This document shows positions 54,547-63,059 of a stretch of 64,000 nucleotides of DNA, piece by piece. The position numbers were made by a program, and so were the translations under genes. Under the pieces are notes generated by a model. That model was not told where the DNA came from and searched no databases. It saw nothing but the letters and a program-made list of their open reading frames with translations. The stretch is from JBGASG01 sp046328035. Lineage in GTDB: Bacteria; Cyanobacteriota; Vampirovibrionia; Obscuribacterales; Obscuribacteraceae. The first letter of the stretch is position 1. Each line of letters opens with the position of its first letter. The stretch spans positions 15,036 to 79,035 of the forward strand of contig JAXLXI010000023.1 of the NCBI GenBank assembly GCA_046328035.1, read 5' to 3'.

Positions 54547-56091
54547 TCAGTGCGTGTGTTCGAATTTGCAAATCGGCAGCGTGGAATAAGTCGCCCATGC
54601 AGTGGTTTCGTTCATGCGATTGTCGTAGAACAGCTTCACCTGCACGATCGGAGACGTTCCGCTGACCGTGAATGAACGCGACTGATTGTCAAAACTGAAA
54701 TTAGGGTCTCCGGTGGTGCCGACTACCTGTCCGGCGGCGTTGTAACCTTCCATGCGCCACTTCGGCAGTGAAGAACCATTCAGCACGCCGATGCGCGTGA
54801 TGCTGAAACTGGTAGCTGGATGTTCGAGTTTGATGTTCAGCTCGGAGGTCAAGCCGCAACCGCCGATCAGGAGCACGCGATCGCATCCCTCCGGCATCAC
54901 CATTTCGTTGCCGCGCGCGTAAAGTCCAGGTTCGCCTTTCGATGCGGTTATGGACGCGACGCCCATCTCAGAGAGTGCGGTGGGTGCGAGGTTCCCTAGC
55001 GGATAATCTTTGAATGTATTGGGGATGTCCTTCATCGACCAGGGCACCGAGCGCGGCTCCGAAGGCGGTGTTGACAGTACGAGGTTGACGCCTTCCCATT
55101 TGCCGCCCAGCGAAGGGGTTTGCGGGGCACCGAAATTAGATTGCGCTTCCCACTTCACGCTTTTTTGCACGTCGGCGAAGGCGGTCAGCACATCGACCTT
55201 GTTGTTGTTCTTGCGCAGAGCTTTGATCAGGTTGTATGTGAAAAGACCATTCTGATATTCCTTGCCTTCCCACGAGCGTTCGTTGGGAGCGCTGGAAGTG
55301 AGCACCAGCCGCCCGGTGCCTTGCGCGATCTGTTTAGCGTCGAAGTTGGCGGGCGCCTCGCCGCCGCGGGCACCAGATACGGCACCACCGCTGTAGCATG
55401 TATCCATGACGATCAAAACGCGATCGGTGTTGACGCGGGTTTTGATTTCGGAGTTGAGACTATTCATCTCAACACCTTCCGAATAGAGTTTGTCGCGGTC
55501 TGTATCGTAAGCGACGATGTAGTTGCGGCCGCTGGCGTCGCGCGTTGCCGGTGTGCCGTGAGTTGAGATGTAGATCACCACCAGATCGCCGGGCATTACC
55601 ACCCGCGGCAACCAGTTGTCACCGAATGCGTCCATGATGGCGCCGCGCGTGGCGCGGTCATCTTTGAGAAACTTGACGTGGTCGGGCGCGAAGTTGCATT
55701 CTTTGATCAAGAAGTTTTTGAAATCTTCGGCGTCTTTGGCTGCGTATTTGAGGTTGTACTCCGGATGCGCGAAGTTGCTGATGCCGATCACCAGCGCCCA
55801 CTTATCTTTGATAGCCGCGCTGCCGGACGCGGGACCGGTGCGGAAGATGTCTTTCGACGATCCGTTCGTGCCACCAACATCCTTGGCTGCGCCGGTCGCG
55901 GACCTGGCGGACTTTGCGGATTTGGCGGAACCGGTCTGCGCCAAAGCGGTAGGAATCGATGTAACGAATGCCAGGCTGATCGCCGTCACAAAAGACAAAA
56001 TGACGGAGCACAACTGAGTTGAGGCAGGCATGGCAGTTCGTCTCATAAATTTCGCAAGCCGATTCGATACCCTAATGTACCCGTCTGGCAT
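54547..56091 (-). CDS. Caspase-like (C14) peptidase, exported
   Basis: A 514-aa protein if ATG 56091 is used (AGG before it); ATG 56046 and 56031 are alternatives. Signal peptide (VILSFVTAISLAFVTSIPTA), then a caspase fold: YNLKYAAKDAEDFKNFLIKE, His178 (VVIYISTHGTP) and Cys232 (VLIVMDTCYSGGAVSG). The last 170 residues form an unassigned beta domain (IGGCGLTSELNIKLEH). It directly follows a Ser/Thr kinase gene with a 16-bp gap, so signalling through that kinase is plausible. Confidence 0.87.
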   Translation of the reverse strand: MPDGYIRVSNRLAKFMRRTAMPASTQLCSVILSFVTAISLAFVTSIPTALAQTGSAKSAKSARSATGAAKDVGGTNGSSKDIFRTGPASGSAAIKDKWALVIGISNFAHPEYNLKYAAKDAEDFKNFLIKECNFAPDHVKFLKDDRATRGAIMDAFGDNWLPRVVMPGDLVVIYISTHGTPATRDASGRNYIVAYDTDRDKLYSEGVEMNSLNSEIKTRVNTDRVLIVMDTCYSGGAVSGARGGEAPANFDAKQIAQGTGRLVLTSSAPNERSWEGKEYQNGLFTYNLIKALRKNNNKVDVLTAFADVQKSVKWEAQSNFGAPQTPSLGGKWEGVNLVLSTPPSEPRSVPWSMKDIPNTFKDYPLGNLAPTALSEMGVASITASKGEPGLYARGNEMVMPEGCDRVLLIGGCGLTSELNIKLEHPATSFSITRIGVLNGSSLPKWRMEGYNAAGQVVGTTGDPNFSFDNQSRSFTVSGTSPIVQVKLFYDNRMNETTAWATYSTLPICKFEHTH

Positions 56092-56107
56092 GGGACCTAC
56101 ACCGTCG

Positions 56108-58303
56108 CTACTTTGTCTGGACGCGGCGACCGCGCAGGTGGTCGTCGGCGAATCTTCCTGAATGCGGGTAGTCGCGCAGCTCTGGATAGATCGTGGCGAG
56201 TTCAGACTCTCTGCCCAGATGGTGCAGCGCGTCGTAGAGCAAATCGAAGCATTCGTAAACCGGACCGGCGGAGTTCGGATGTTTCAGCAGTGTGGGCAGA
56301 AGTTGCTTCGCTTCAGCAGCAACCTTCTCATAGTGTCCTTGAGCTTCCTCAAGGTGCATGGCGATCAGCTTCACGACCGCACCAAATGGTGCATCGATGC
56401 CTGGTCTTCCCAATGCTTTGCTGAGTTTTCGCATCTCTTGCAGCACCTTTTGGGCGCGGTCGAACTGTTTTGCATCCGACAGACAATTGCAGATTGCGGA
56501 AAGCGCTCGCAATTTCGTGTCGCTGTCAACGCGCGCGGCTAAAACCTGTTGCGTGTAATTATCCAGCGCGGCATAGTTACCGCGGGCGGACTGTAGTTTC
56601 ATATTCAATTCGGCGTTGGGATTCAGGCTCTGGGGGCGAATCACCCACGATAGATCCATGGCTTTGATTAGTTTCTCCGCCCGATCGAGTTCGTGAAGCC
56701 GCACATGCAGTGTCGCTAGATCGAAAATAATCTGGTCGGGAGTCGGACTGCCACCGGGCCACACACGTGGCAGCAAGATGTTTCCGTACAGGTCTTCTGC
56801 TTCATGTGTCAGACGGGACGCCTCATCTAGCTTGCCTAGGTCAGCTTCTACGTCTGCCAATCGAATGATCAATTGAATGCATTTTTCAGGTGAACGCAAA
56901 TCGTCTGCTTGATGAGCGTATAACTCTTTGAAGACCCGCTCCGCATCTTCCAGCTGATGCAATTGGCGGGCGGACTCTGCGTAGAGGCTTTTAAACGAAG
57001 CTGTTTCTTTTCTGGTGATCGCGCCGTCATGCAGACTCTCGTTGGCTGTCTCCATGGCTCGAACGTAGTTGGCCACCGACAAGTCGTACTCGGCACGCAA
57101 GAATTGGGCTCGGGCGACAGCCGCAGTGTCGTGCCACTTTCTGCCCAACTTGATGATTTCATCGAGATCCTGTCCGCGATAGTTTGTCTGGAAATCGCGC
57201 AGTTTTTCTTCGGCGATTGCTTGTTCTGCGTCGCGATCGTTTTGCCGTCTGGTGCCCTCGACGAAACAGAAGATGCCCACTGCCGCGGTGACCAGCAACA
57301 TCAGCCCAGCGGCGATTAAGATCCGCCGCGAACTATCGCGGATGCCACCGGAGAGGGACGAGCGACGCTTGCTTGGCGGCTTGATTTTTATTTCGGGATT
57401 AGCCATGAACTGCGCCAGAACATCCCTCACTTCTTGAAACGAATCGAATCTCGCCTCGCGATTCTTTGACATGGCGGTGAAGACAATTGCTTCCAGCGCT
57501 GGTGGCAACTTAAGACGTGCAGGAAACGGTGCTGGATGCTCGGTGATTTGCTTCATCAGCACCGCCACCGGTGAGTCGGCGACAAATGGTTGTTCGCCGG
57601 TCAACACCTCATACATCAAACAACCGAACGAATAGACGTCCGACCGCTTGTCGAGTTGTTGTCCCTGCGCTTGTTCCGGGCTCATGTAATGCGGGTCGCC
57701 GACCACTTCGCCGGTGCGCGTCAGGCATTGACCGTCGGTTCCATCCAGCAGCTTGGCGAGTCCGAAGTCTATCAATTTGACAGTTTCTATTTCTACAACG
57801 ATGACATTGTCCGGTTTTAAATCGCGGTGGAAAACGTCCTGCTCGTGCGCATAGATCATCGCGTCGCAAATTTGCACAAACAGCGGCAACGCCTGGAAGG
57901 GAGGCAGTGCACCATCTGAGCGAATCACTTCGCCAAGCGACCTGCCTTCCACAAACTCGGTCACCATGTAAACCAGCCCGTTCACATGACCGAAGGCATA
58001 GTTGAGCATGATGTTTCGGTGACGCAGCCCCGAGATAATGCGGGCTTCGCGCTGGAATCTTTTCAGTCCTTCCGGGTCGGCCGCATATCGGGGATGCAGT
58101 ACTTTGATGGCCACGTCTTTGTCGATTTGCAGGTGATGCGCCAGGTAGACGGAGCCCATGCCACCGGTGCCAATCAGTTGCTTGATCTGATACTTGCCGT
58201 CCAAAGTCGTGCCCGGCCGCAGCGCATCCAGATCGCTGGCTGTTGCATCGAAGTCGACTTCGCGTATCGGGTGCTGTTCCACTGCCGGCATTCTTGGGGG
58301 CAC
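56108..58303 (-). CDS. PknB-like Ser/Thr kinase with TPR tail
   Basis: A 731-aa protein; the start is GTG 58303 or ATG 58291. Residues about 35-300 are a Hanks-type kinase: IGTGGMGSVYL loop, Lys67 (VAIKVL), FHRDLKPDNVIV and LIDFGLAK. One membrane segment (328-350, LIAAGLMLLVTAAVGIFCFV) puts the 380-residue C-terminal part outside; it is all helical, TPR-like (QLHQLEDAERVFKELYAHQA). A sensor kinase is inferred. The caspase gene follows on the same transcript. Confidence 0.93.
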   Translation of the reverse strand: MPPRMPAVEQHPIREVDFDATASDLDALRPGTTLDGKYQIKQLIGTGGMGSVYLAHHLQIDKDVAIKVLHPRYAADPEGLKRFQREARIISGLRHRNIMLNYAFGHVNGLVYMVTEFVEGRSLGEVIRSDGALPPFQALPLFVQICDAMIYAHEQDVFHRDLKPDNVIVVEIETVKLIDFGLAKLLDGTDGQCLTRTGEVVGDPHYMSPEQAQGQQLDKRSDVYSFGCLMYEVLTGEQPFVADSPVAVLMKQITEHPAPFPARLKLPPALEAIVFTAMSKNREARFDSFQEVRDVLAQFMANPEIKIKPPSKRRSSLSGGIRDSSRRILIAAGLMLLVTAAVGIFCFVEGTRRQNDRDAEQAIAEEKLRDFQTNYRGQDLDEIIKLGRKWHDTAAVARAQFLRAEYDLSVANYVRAMETANESLHDGAITRKETASFKSLYAESARQLHQLEDAERVFKELYAHQADDLRSPEKCIQLIIRLADVEADLGKLDEASRLTHEAEDLYGNILLPRVWPGGSPTPDQIIFDLATLHVRLHELDRAEKLIKAMDLSWVIRPQSLNPNAELNMKLQSARGNYAALDNYTQQVLAARVDSDTKLRALSAICNCLSDAKQFDRAQKVLQEMRKLSKALGRPGIDAPFGAVVKLIAMHLEEAQGHYEKVAAEAKQLLPTLLKHPNSAGPVYECFDLLYDALHHLGRESELATIYPELRDYPHSGRFADDHLRGRRVQTK

Positions 58304-58333
58304 AATCCAATATGTACCCGGTGCCGGAAAGTC

Positions 58334-59923
58334 TCAGTCTATCGCCAGGCGGGCACGTTCCGACAGCGTCGGCTCGTCGAGCGTTGTCAGAGAGAATATG
58401 TTGTCGGCGCGCAGTTCAAGCTGGCGCACCGGTTGTTCGACCGGCTCGATGACCGCAATCTCCTGTCCGCTGCCCGCACCAAGTTCGTCGAATTTGCGGG
58501 CGCTAACGAGGACGCGACTTTCAAATGACGCGACCGTTTTGTTGTAAGCCGTCATGGTTTTGTCCAGACCGCGCCCGACGTCGGCAAAATGATTGGCCAT
58601 AACGCGAATGCGGTCATAAAGCTGCTTGCCGAGCTGGCTGATCGCTTGCGCGTTCTCCGCCAGTTTTTCCTGCTTCCAACCGTAGGCAACTGCTCGCAGA
58701 AGAGCAATCAACGTCGTCGGTGTGGCGATGATCACCCGCTGCTGAACGCCGGCTTCGATCAATTCAGGATCTTGTTCGAGCGCGGCGCTGAAGAAAGTTT
58801 CGCCGGGCAGAAAGAGAATTACGAATTCCGGCGCCGGTTGAAACTGATCCCAGTATGCTTTCGCAGACAGCTTGCTGAGATGCACCTGCACCTGACGGGC
58901 ATGGTCGCGCAGGCACTTGATGCGCGTTTCCTCATCCGGTGCCTCGAGCGCATCCAAGTATGCCTGCAGGGGTGTTTTTGAATCGACCACGATATTCTTG
59001 TTGCTGGGCAATTTGACGACCATGTCGGGGCGCAGCCGACCTTCTTCGGTCTCGGCGCTTTGTTGCTCGACGAAGTCGCAGTGCTCTAGCATGCCGGCCA
59101 TTTCAACCACTCGTCTCAACTGTATCTCGCCCCATCTGCCGCGAACGGAGGGGGCACGCAACGCCTTCACCAGTTTGTGCGTCTCTTGATGCAGCTCGTT
59201 TTGCGTGATGGCAAGCGACTTCACTTGTTCTTGCAGTCCACTGTAGGCGGCAACCCGTGACTTCTCCAGATCTTGAATTTTGGAATCGACATTGGTCAGA
59301 GATTCTTTGAGAGGCTTCACCATCTCCTCGATCGATTTCTGTCGTGCCTCCAGATCGCCCTTGGCTCCTTGCTGAAACTGTTCCATCGTCTGTTTGGCAA
59401 GGTCTATAAAAGATTGGTTGTTCTTGCGTAAAGCATCCGCCGATAACGCATTGAAGGCGTCTGCCAGTTTTTTCTGCGCATCATCGAGCACTGCCAGTTT
59501 CTCCTGCGCAATTTGCCGCTCGCTCTCCAGCAATGTCGCCAATTCGGAAATTCTGGCTCCCGCTTCGGCCTTCTCTTGCTGCATACTCCCGAGTTGGACT
59601 TCCCTGGCGGCGACCAGATCTTCTAATTGAGCGATCCTGTTATTGCGTTCGAGTGCTGCAGAAAGCTGTGTCGCTTGCGAAACCGTCAGGTCGCGAGCGC
59701 ATCTAAGTTCTGTTTCTTGATTGATAATGGTGGCACGCAACGACTCAACCTGTTGTTCGAACAGGCGCGCGCGTTCGGCACTGGCGGTGGTGGCGGCGCG
59801 GTGCTCGGTCGCGGCGGCCCGCAAGGCACCATCTTTGAAGCGGGCGGCGATTATCCAGGCTAATGCCGCACCAACCAGGGGAGCGATTGCGATATAGAGG
59901 ATAACCATCGTGTCCATGTGCAT
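58334..59923 (-). CDS. rmuC: RmuC-family DNA recombination protein
   Basis: A 529-aa protein from ATG 59923 (GTG 59926 is adjacent). One N-terminal membrane segment (VILYIAIAPLVGAALAWIIA), a long coiled coil (about 45-240), then the RmuC nuclease-like core: SVRGRWGEIQLRRVVEMAGM, VVDSKTPLQAYLDAL, FVILFLPGETFFSAAL. RmuC limits inversions at short inverted repeats in E. coli. Length and order are typical. It is 30 bp upstream of the kinase gene. Confidence 0.9.
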   Translation of the reverse strand: MHMDTMVILYIAIAPLVGAALAWIIAARFKDGALRAAATEHRAATTASAERARLFEQQVESLRATIINQETELRCARDLTVSQATQLSAALERNNRIAQLEDLVAAREVQLGSMQQEKAEAGARISELATLLESERQIAQEKLAVLDDAQKKLADAFNALSADALRKNNQSFIDLAKQTMEQFQQGAKGDLEARQKSIEEMVKPLKESLTNVDSKIQDLEKSRVAAYSGLQEQVKSLAITQNELHQETHKLVKALRAPSVRGRWGEIQLRRVVEMAGMLEHCDFVEQQSAETEEGRLRPDMVVKLPSNKNIVVDSKTPLQAYLDALEAPDEETRIKCLRDHARQVQVHLSKLSAKAYWDQFQPAPEFVILFLPGETFFSAALEQDPELIEAGVQQRVIIATPTTLIALLRAVAYGWKQEKLAENAQAISQLGKQLYDRIRVMANHFADVGRGLDKTMTAYNKTVASFESRVLVSARKFDELGAGSGQEIAVIEPVEQPVRQLELRADNIFSLTTLDEPTLSERARLAID

Positions 59924-60170
59924 CACCTCATTGCCTCACACACGCAGCAAAGTCGGCAGACCGCGACACAGGCGGTCTGATTATCGGCTTTGAAAAAAAC
60001 TGGGACAGGATCTTTCCGGCACTAAATGTCGGTGCAGCGCTCAATGCGATGCTGCACTGGGACAAATTGTTAGCCTTCCAGAACTAAGAGCAGTGTACCA
60101 TACGCCTGTATGTCTGTAAAGGGCTAATAAAATTAGTCCCCCGAAAGCCGCGCCAAGCCTGTTTTTCGCC

Positions 60171-60200
60171 AAAAAAGAGGCGGCGCCGCTGGGCACCGCC
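60171..60200 (-). terminator. Rho-independent terminator of the DUF2383-like gene
   Basis: On the minus strand GGCGGTGCC and GGCGCCGCC pair over nine positions (one G-T) around CAGC, followed by TCTTTTTT. It lies 25 bp after the stop at 60225. Confidence 0.88.
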
Positions 60201-60224
60201 CTTCTGTGCTGCGCCGGTGCACGC

Positions 60225-60653
60225 TTACGATGCGTGCTTCAATGCGCTCATAGCGGCGTGCGTGCGCTGTTGCGCCGGCAAGAGATCCTCGTTGACCAGA
60301 CGACGCACTGCGGGGTCGTCCTTCTCGAGAGCTTTGCGGTACATATCGAGACCTTTGTCCTCGCCTTCTTCGAGAATGCCGATGGCCGCTTTGTTGCCGA
60401 ATAAAGTTGCACCGCCTTCCATCATCTTCGCGAATGCGCCCCACGCGCCCGAACCATGCGCCGGTTCGCCGCCCATCTGTGTCACCGCTTCAGTGAGCGT
60501 GCGCGAGCGGTTTTCATGACAGGTCAGACAGTCAGAGAGCACCTGGCGAAATGATGGGTCATCCACTTTGTTGATTGCTTGTTTGTATGTTTCAGTGGCG
60601 GAAATTTCGCCTTCCAGTAATGAGTTGAGCTGTTTGATTGCTTCAGTTTGCAT
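60225..60653 (-). CDS. DUF2383/PA2169-like four-helix protein
   Basis: A 142-aa all-helical protein with AAGGAG before ATG 60653. The segments LLEGEISATETYKQAINKVD and EEGEDKGLDMYRKALEKDDP carry spaced Glu and His residues, as in ferritin-like four-helix bundles of DUF2383 (PF09537). A role in stress or metal binding is proposed for relatives. It has its own terminator and appears to be a single-gene unit. Confidence 0.75.
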   Translation of the reverse strand: MQTEAIKQLNSLLEGEISATETYKQAINKVDDPSFRQVLSDCLTCHENRSRTLTEAVTQMGGEPAHGSGAWGAFAKMMEGGATLFGNKAAIGILEEGEDKGLDMYRKALEKDDPAVRRLVNEDLLPAQQRTHAAMSALKHAS

Positions 60654-60732
60654 ACGAAACTCCTTGCGCTTTGCTCTGGTTTAGACTACCGGCAAAACAA
60701 AAGGTGCCTGTATCGAAGCTGGACTGGACGTT

Positions 60733-62295
60733 TTAAGCGGGCAACCAGAATTCCACTGTTGTGCCAAGTCCTGGTGTGGAAGTGAGCGTCAGTTCTCCGC
60801 CGTGTCTCTCCACGATCTTTTTGCACATCGAGAGCCCGGTGCCTGTAGCTTCCGGAGTCGGGCCGCCCTCCAGCCTGTGAAAGACCTTGAACACTTCACC
60901 GAACAATACCGGATCGATACCCATGCCGTTGTCTTTGACGGTAAAAAGCCATCCCCCGCGCTTGGGCTCAGAAGTTACACTCACCTGCGGCGCAGCGTTC
61001 TCCCTGCGGTAGCGCAATGCATTGCGAATCAATTCTTTGAACAGAAACACGAATTGTTCACGGTCGCCCTTGAGCGCCGGCAAGGTGTTATCGAAAGCGA
61101 TGGTATCGCTCTGCATTGCACCAGCAAACTCGTCAGTGCGTTCGAGTTCGGCGATCGCATCACGTACGGTGTTGGTGCTGTTGAATTGCTCGCCGGCGTG
61201 GTGCGGTTTCGAAATGCGAGCGTACGTCCAGAGGTCGTCGACCATACGTGCCACCAATCGACCGGCAACCGAGATTTTCGCAATGAATTCGTTGGCATCC
61301 TCGCCGAGGCGGTCTTTGTACCGGACATTGAGCAAATTGCCGTAGCGCACGATGGTTGACACCGGCGGCTGCAGCTCATGTGATACCACATAGGCGAGTT
61401 GCTGCAATTCTGCGTTGCTCTCCATCAGCTGTTGTGCATGCTCTTCTTTAAGTTCTTCAGCAATCTTGCGTTCGCTGAGATCTCTGGTGACTTTACCGAA
61501 ACCGATCAGCCGCCCTTCATCGTAAACGGGAGTAATTGTCACACCAGCCCAAAAGCGACTGCCGTCTTTGCGAATGCGCCACCCTTCTTCTTCATATCGT
61601 CCAGTTGAAATGGCTTGCTCGAGTTCATACTCGGGGTGGTTCACATCCTTTGATTCTTGCGTGTAGAACACAGAGAAGTGTTGCCCGATGATCTCATCGG
61701 CGGTGTAACCTTTGGCTCTCTGCGCGCCTTCGTTCCACGTCATCACGTGTCCTTGCGGATCCAGCAGGAAAATCGCATAGTCGCTAACGCTGGTGACAAG
61801 TAAGCGAAACAACTCCTCATGTTTAACCGATTGCTCGCGCAGCATCTTCTGCCGGCGCCGCTCCGTCAGGTCGCGCGTCACTTTAGCGAAACCAATCAAG
61901 TGTCCCTGGTCCGAGTAGAGCGCAGTGATTACAACGTTAGCCCAGAAAGAGCTGCCGTCCTTCTTGATGCGCCAGCCCTCTTCTTCGTAGCGCCCTTCCT
62001 GCTTCGCGACTTCCAACTCGTAGTCTGGATGCTTCGCCGCCTTTTCGGCTTCGGGATAGAAGATCGAGAAGTGCTTGCCGATTACCTCATCGGCGGTGTA
62101 TCCCTTGGTTTTTTGCGCGCCCTCATTCCAGGTCATGATGTGACCAGTCGGGTCAAGCACGAAAATCGCGTAATCCTTGACGCTGTTCACCGCCAGACGA
62201 AAGACCTCTTCGCTCTGGAATTTGCTGGTTATTTTGTTGGGTGAGGTGCGCCTTTGGGCGCGGTTGGCATCAAATGCCAGCGGCTCGTTGGTCAT
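60733..62295 (-). CDS. Cytoplasmic double-PAS histidine kinase
   Basis: A 520-aa protein. Two PAS domains with PAC ends (about 31-145 and 161-276) are close copies: both have DYAIF.LDP.GH.MTWNEGAQ, GRYEEEGWRI and LIGF.KVTRDL. Then dimerisation helix with phospho-acceptor His306 (VVSHELQPPVSTI), ATP-binding N box (ELIRNALRYR), G1 (VKDNGMGIDP) and G2 (TGTGLSMCKKIVERH). There is no membrane segment. Ligand unknown. No response regulator gene is beside it, so its partner lies elsewhere. Confidence 0.93.
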   Translation of the reverse strand: MTNEPLAFDANRAQRRTSPNKITSKFQSEEVFRLAVNSVKDYAIFVLDPTGHIMTWNEGAQKTKGYTADEVIGKHFSIFYPEAEKAAKHPDYELEVAKQEGRYEEEGWRIKKDGSSFWANVVITALYSDQGHLIGFAKVTRDLTERRRQKMLREQSVKHEELFRLLVTSVSDYAIFLLDPQGHVMTWNEGAQRAKGYTADEIIGQHFSVFYTQESKDVNHPEYELEQAISTGRYEEEGWRIRKDGSRFWAGVTITPVYDEGRLIGFGKVTRDLSERKIAEELKEEHAQQLMESNAELQQLAYVVSHELQPPVSTIVRYGNLLNVRYKDRLGEDANEFIAKISVAGRLVARMVDDLWTYARISKPHHAGEQFNSTNTVRDAIAELERTDEFAGAMQSDTIAFDNTLPALKGDREQFVFLFKELIRNALRYRRENAAPQVSVTSEPKRGGWLFTVKDNGMGIDPVLFGEVFKVFHRLEGGPTPEATGTGLSMCKKIVERHGGELTLTSTPGLGTTVEFWLPA

Positions 62296-62526
62296 ATGAT
62301 TATCTATGCTGGGGTACCCGAATGGTGGCTCCGACTGGGGGCCACAGTTTCAATTTAATGTATTGGCGCCGAACCGCACCATATACCTTATATAGGGAAA
62401 ACCATCAGAAACGCGCGCTATAGCGCGTTATCTGCGGTTTGGGGGGTGACTGGAGGCTTGAGCAGCCTATCTCTAAGCATCCGGTGACACGAATATACTC
62501 ATCCGATGTGTCGACAGTAGCGTCGA
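62296..62526. other. Region upstream of the histidine kinase
   Basis: Holds the 14-bp palindrome CGCGCTATAGCGCG (62414-62427) and an A/T-rich stretch that may be the kinase promoter. The left end of the IS element should lie close to its right edge. No gene is seen. Confidence 0.45.
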
Positions 62527-62586
62527 GCACCACTCATGGTGCCTGGTGACCGAGATGCGCGGCAAGCCTCGTCCTTCAGGGCGAGG
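62527..62586. repeat. Subterminal hairpins of the IS200/IS605 left end
   Basis: Two stems: GCACCA...TGGTGC (62527-62542, loop CTCA) and CCTCGTCC/GGGCGAGG (62567-62574 and 62579-62586, loop TTCA). The second resembles hairpins that TnpA recognises at IS200/IS605 ends. They lie next to the tnpA 3' end, where such an end is expected. Confidence 0.6.
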
Positions 62587-62619
62587 AGGATAGCGCCGGC
62601 GGCGCAGACGCCTTGTCGA

Positions 62620-62998
62620 TCAGTGTGGGGTGCGTTGCTGCTCAATATACTGGCGAACAATGCTGATAGGGGCGCCTCCGCAACTTCCAGCGAAGTAGCT
62701 AGGAGACCATAGACTGTCTCCCCAGAGCTTCTTGGAGATGGCGGCACCATGTTGCTTCCGAAGCAGACGACTGGAAACACCTTTCAGGCTGTTTACTAGA
62801 TGCGAAATTGCGACTTTCGGAGGATAAGTCACCAACAAATGGAACATAGTCGTCTTCGCCCCTGAATTCGAGCAATTCCGCCTCAAAGTCTTCGCATACG
62901 TCGGAGAAAATCTCCTGAAGTTCGGACAAGAGTGCCTTAGTGAATACAAATCGACGAGATTTGGTCACACAGACCAAATGCACATGTAAATTGAACAC
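62620..62998 (-). pseudogene. tnpA: Inactivated IS200-type transposase TnpA
   Basis: Two overlapping frames give one Y1/HUH transposase: FNLHVHLVCVTKSRRFVF from GTG 62998, then HLLVTYPPKVAISHLVNSLK, ending RQYIEQQRTPH with the catalytic Tyr. An extra base at 62841-62842 (GTTCCAT for GTTCAT) shifts the frame exactly in the HUH region. The first His of that motif also reads Tyr (DDYVHLL where DDHVHLL is expected). The protein would have been about 125 residues and is dead by both changes. Confidence 0.85.
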
Positions 62999-63059
62999 GC
63001 AGTGTCGACCGCATCTAATTCAGTGGCAGGCTTCATAGACCAAGAGTATAATTGAATGC

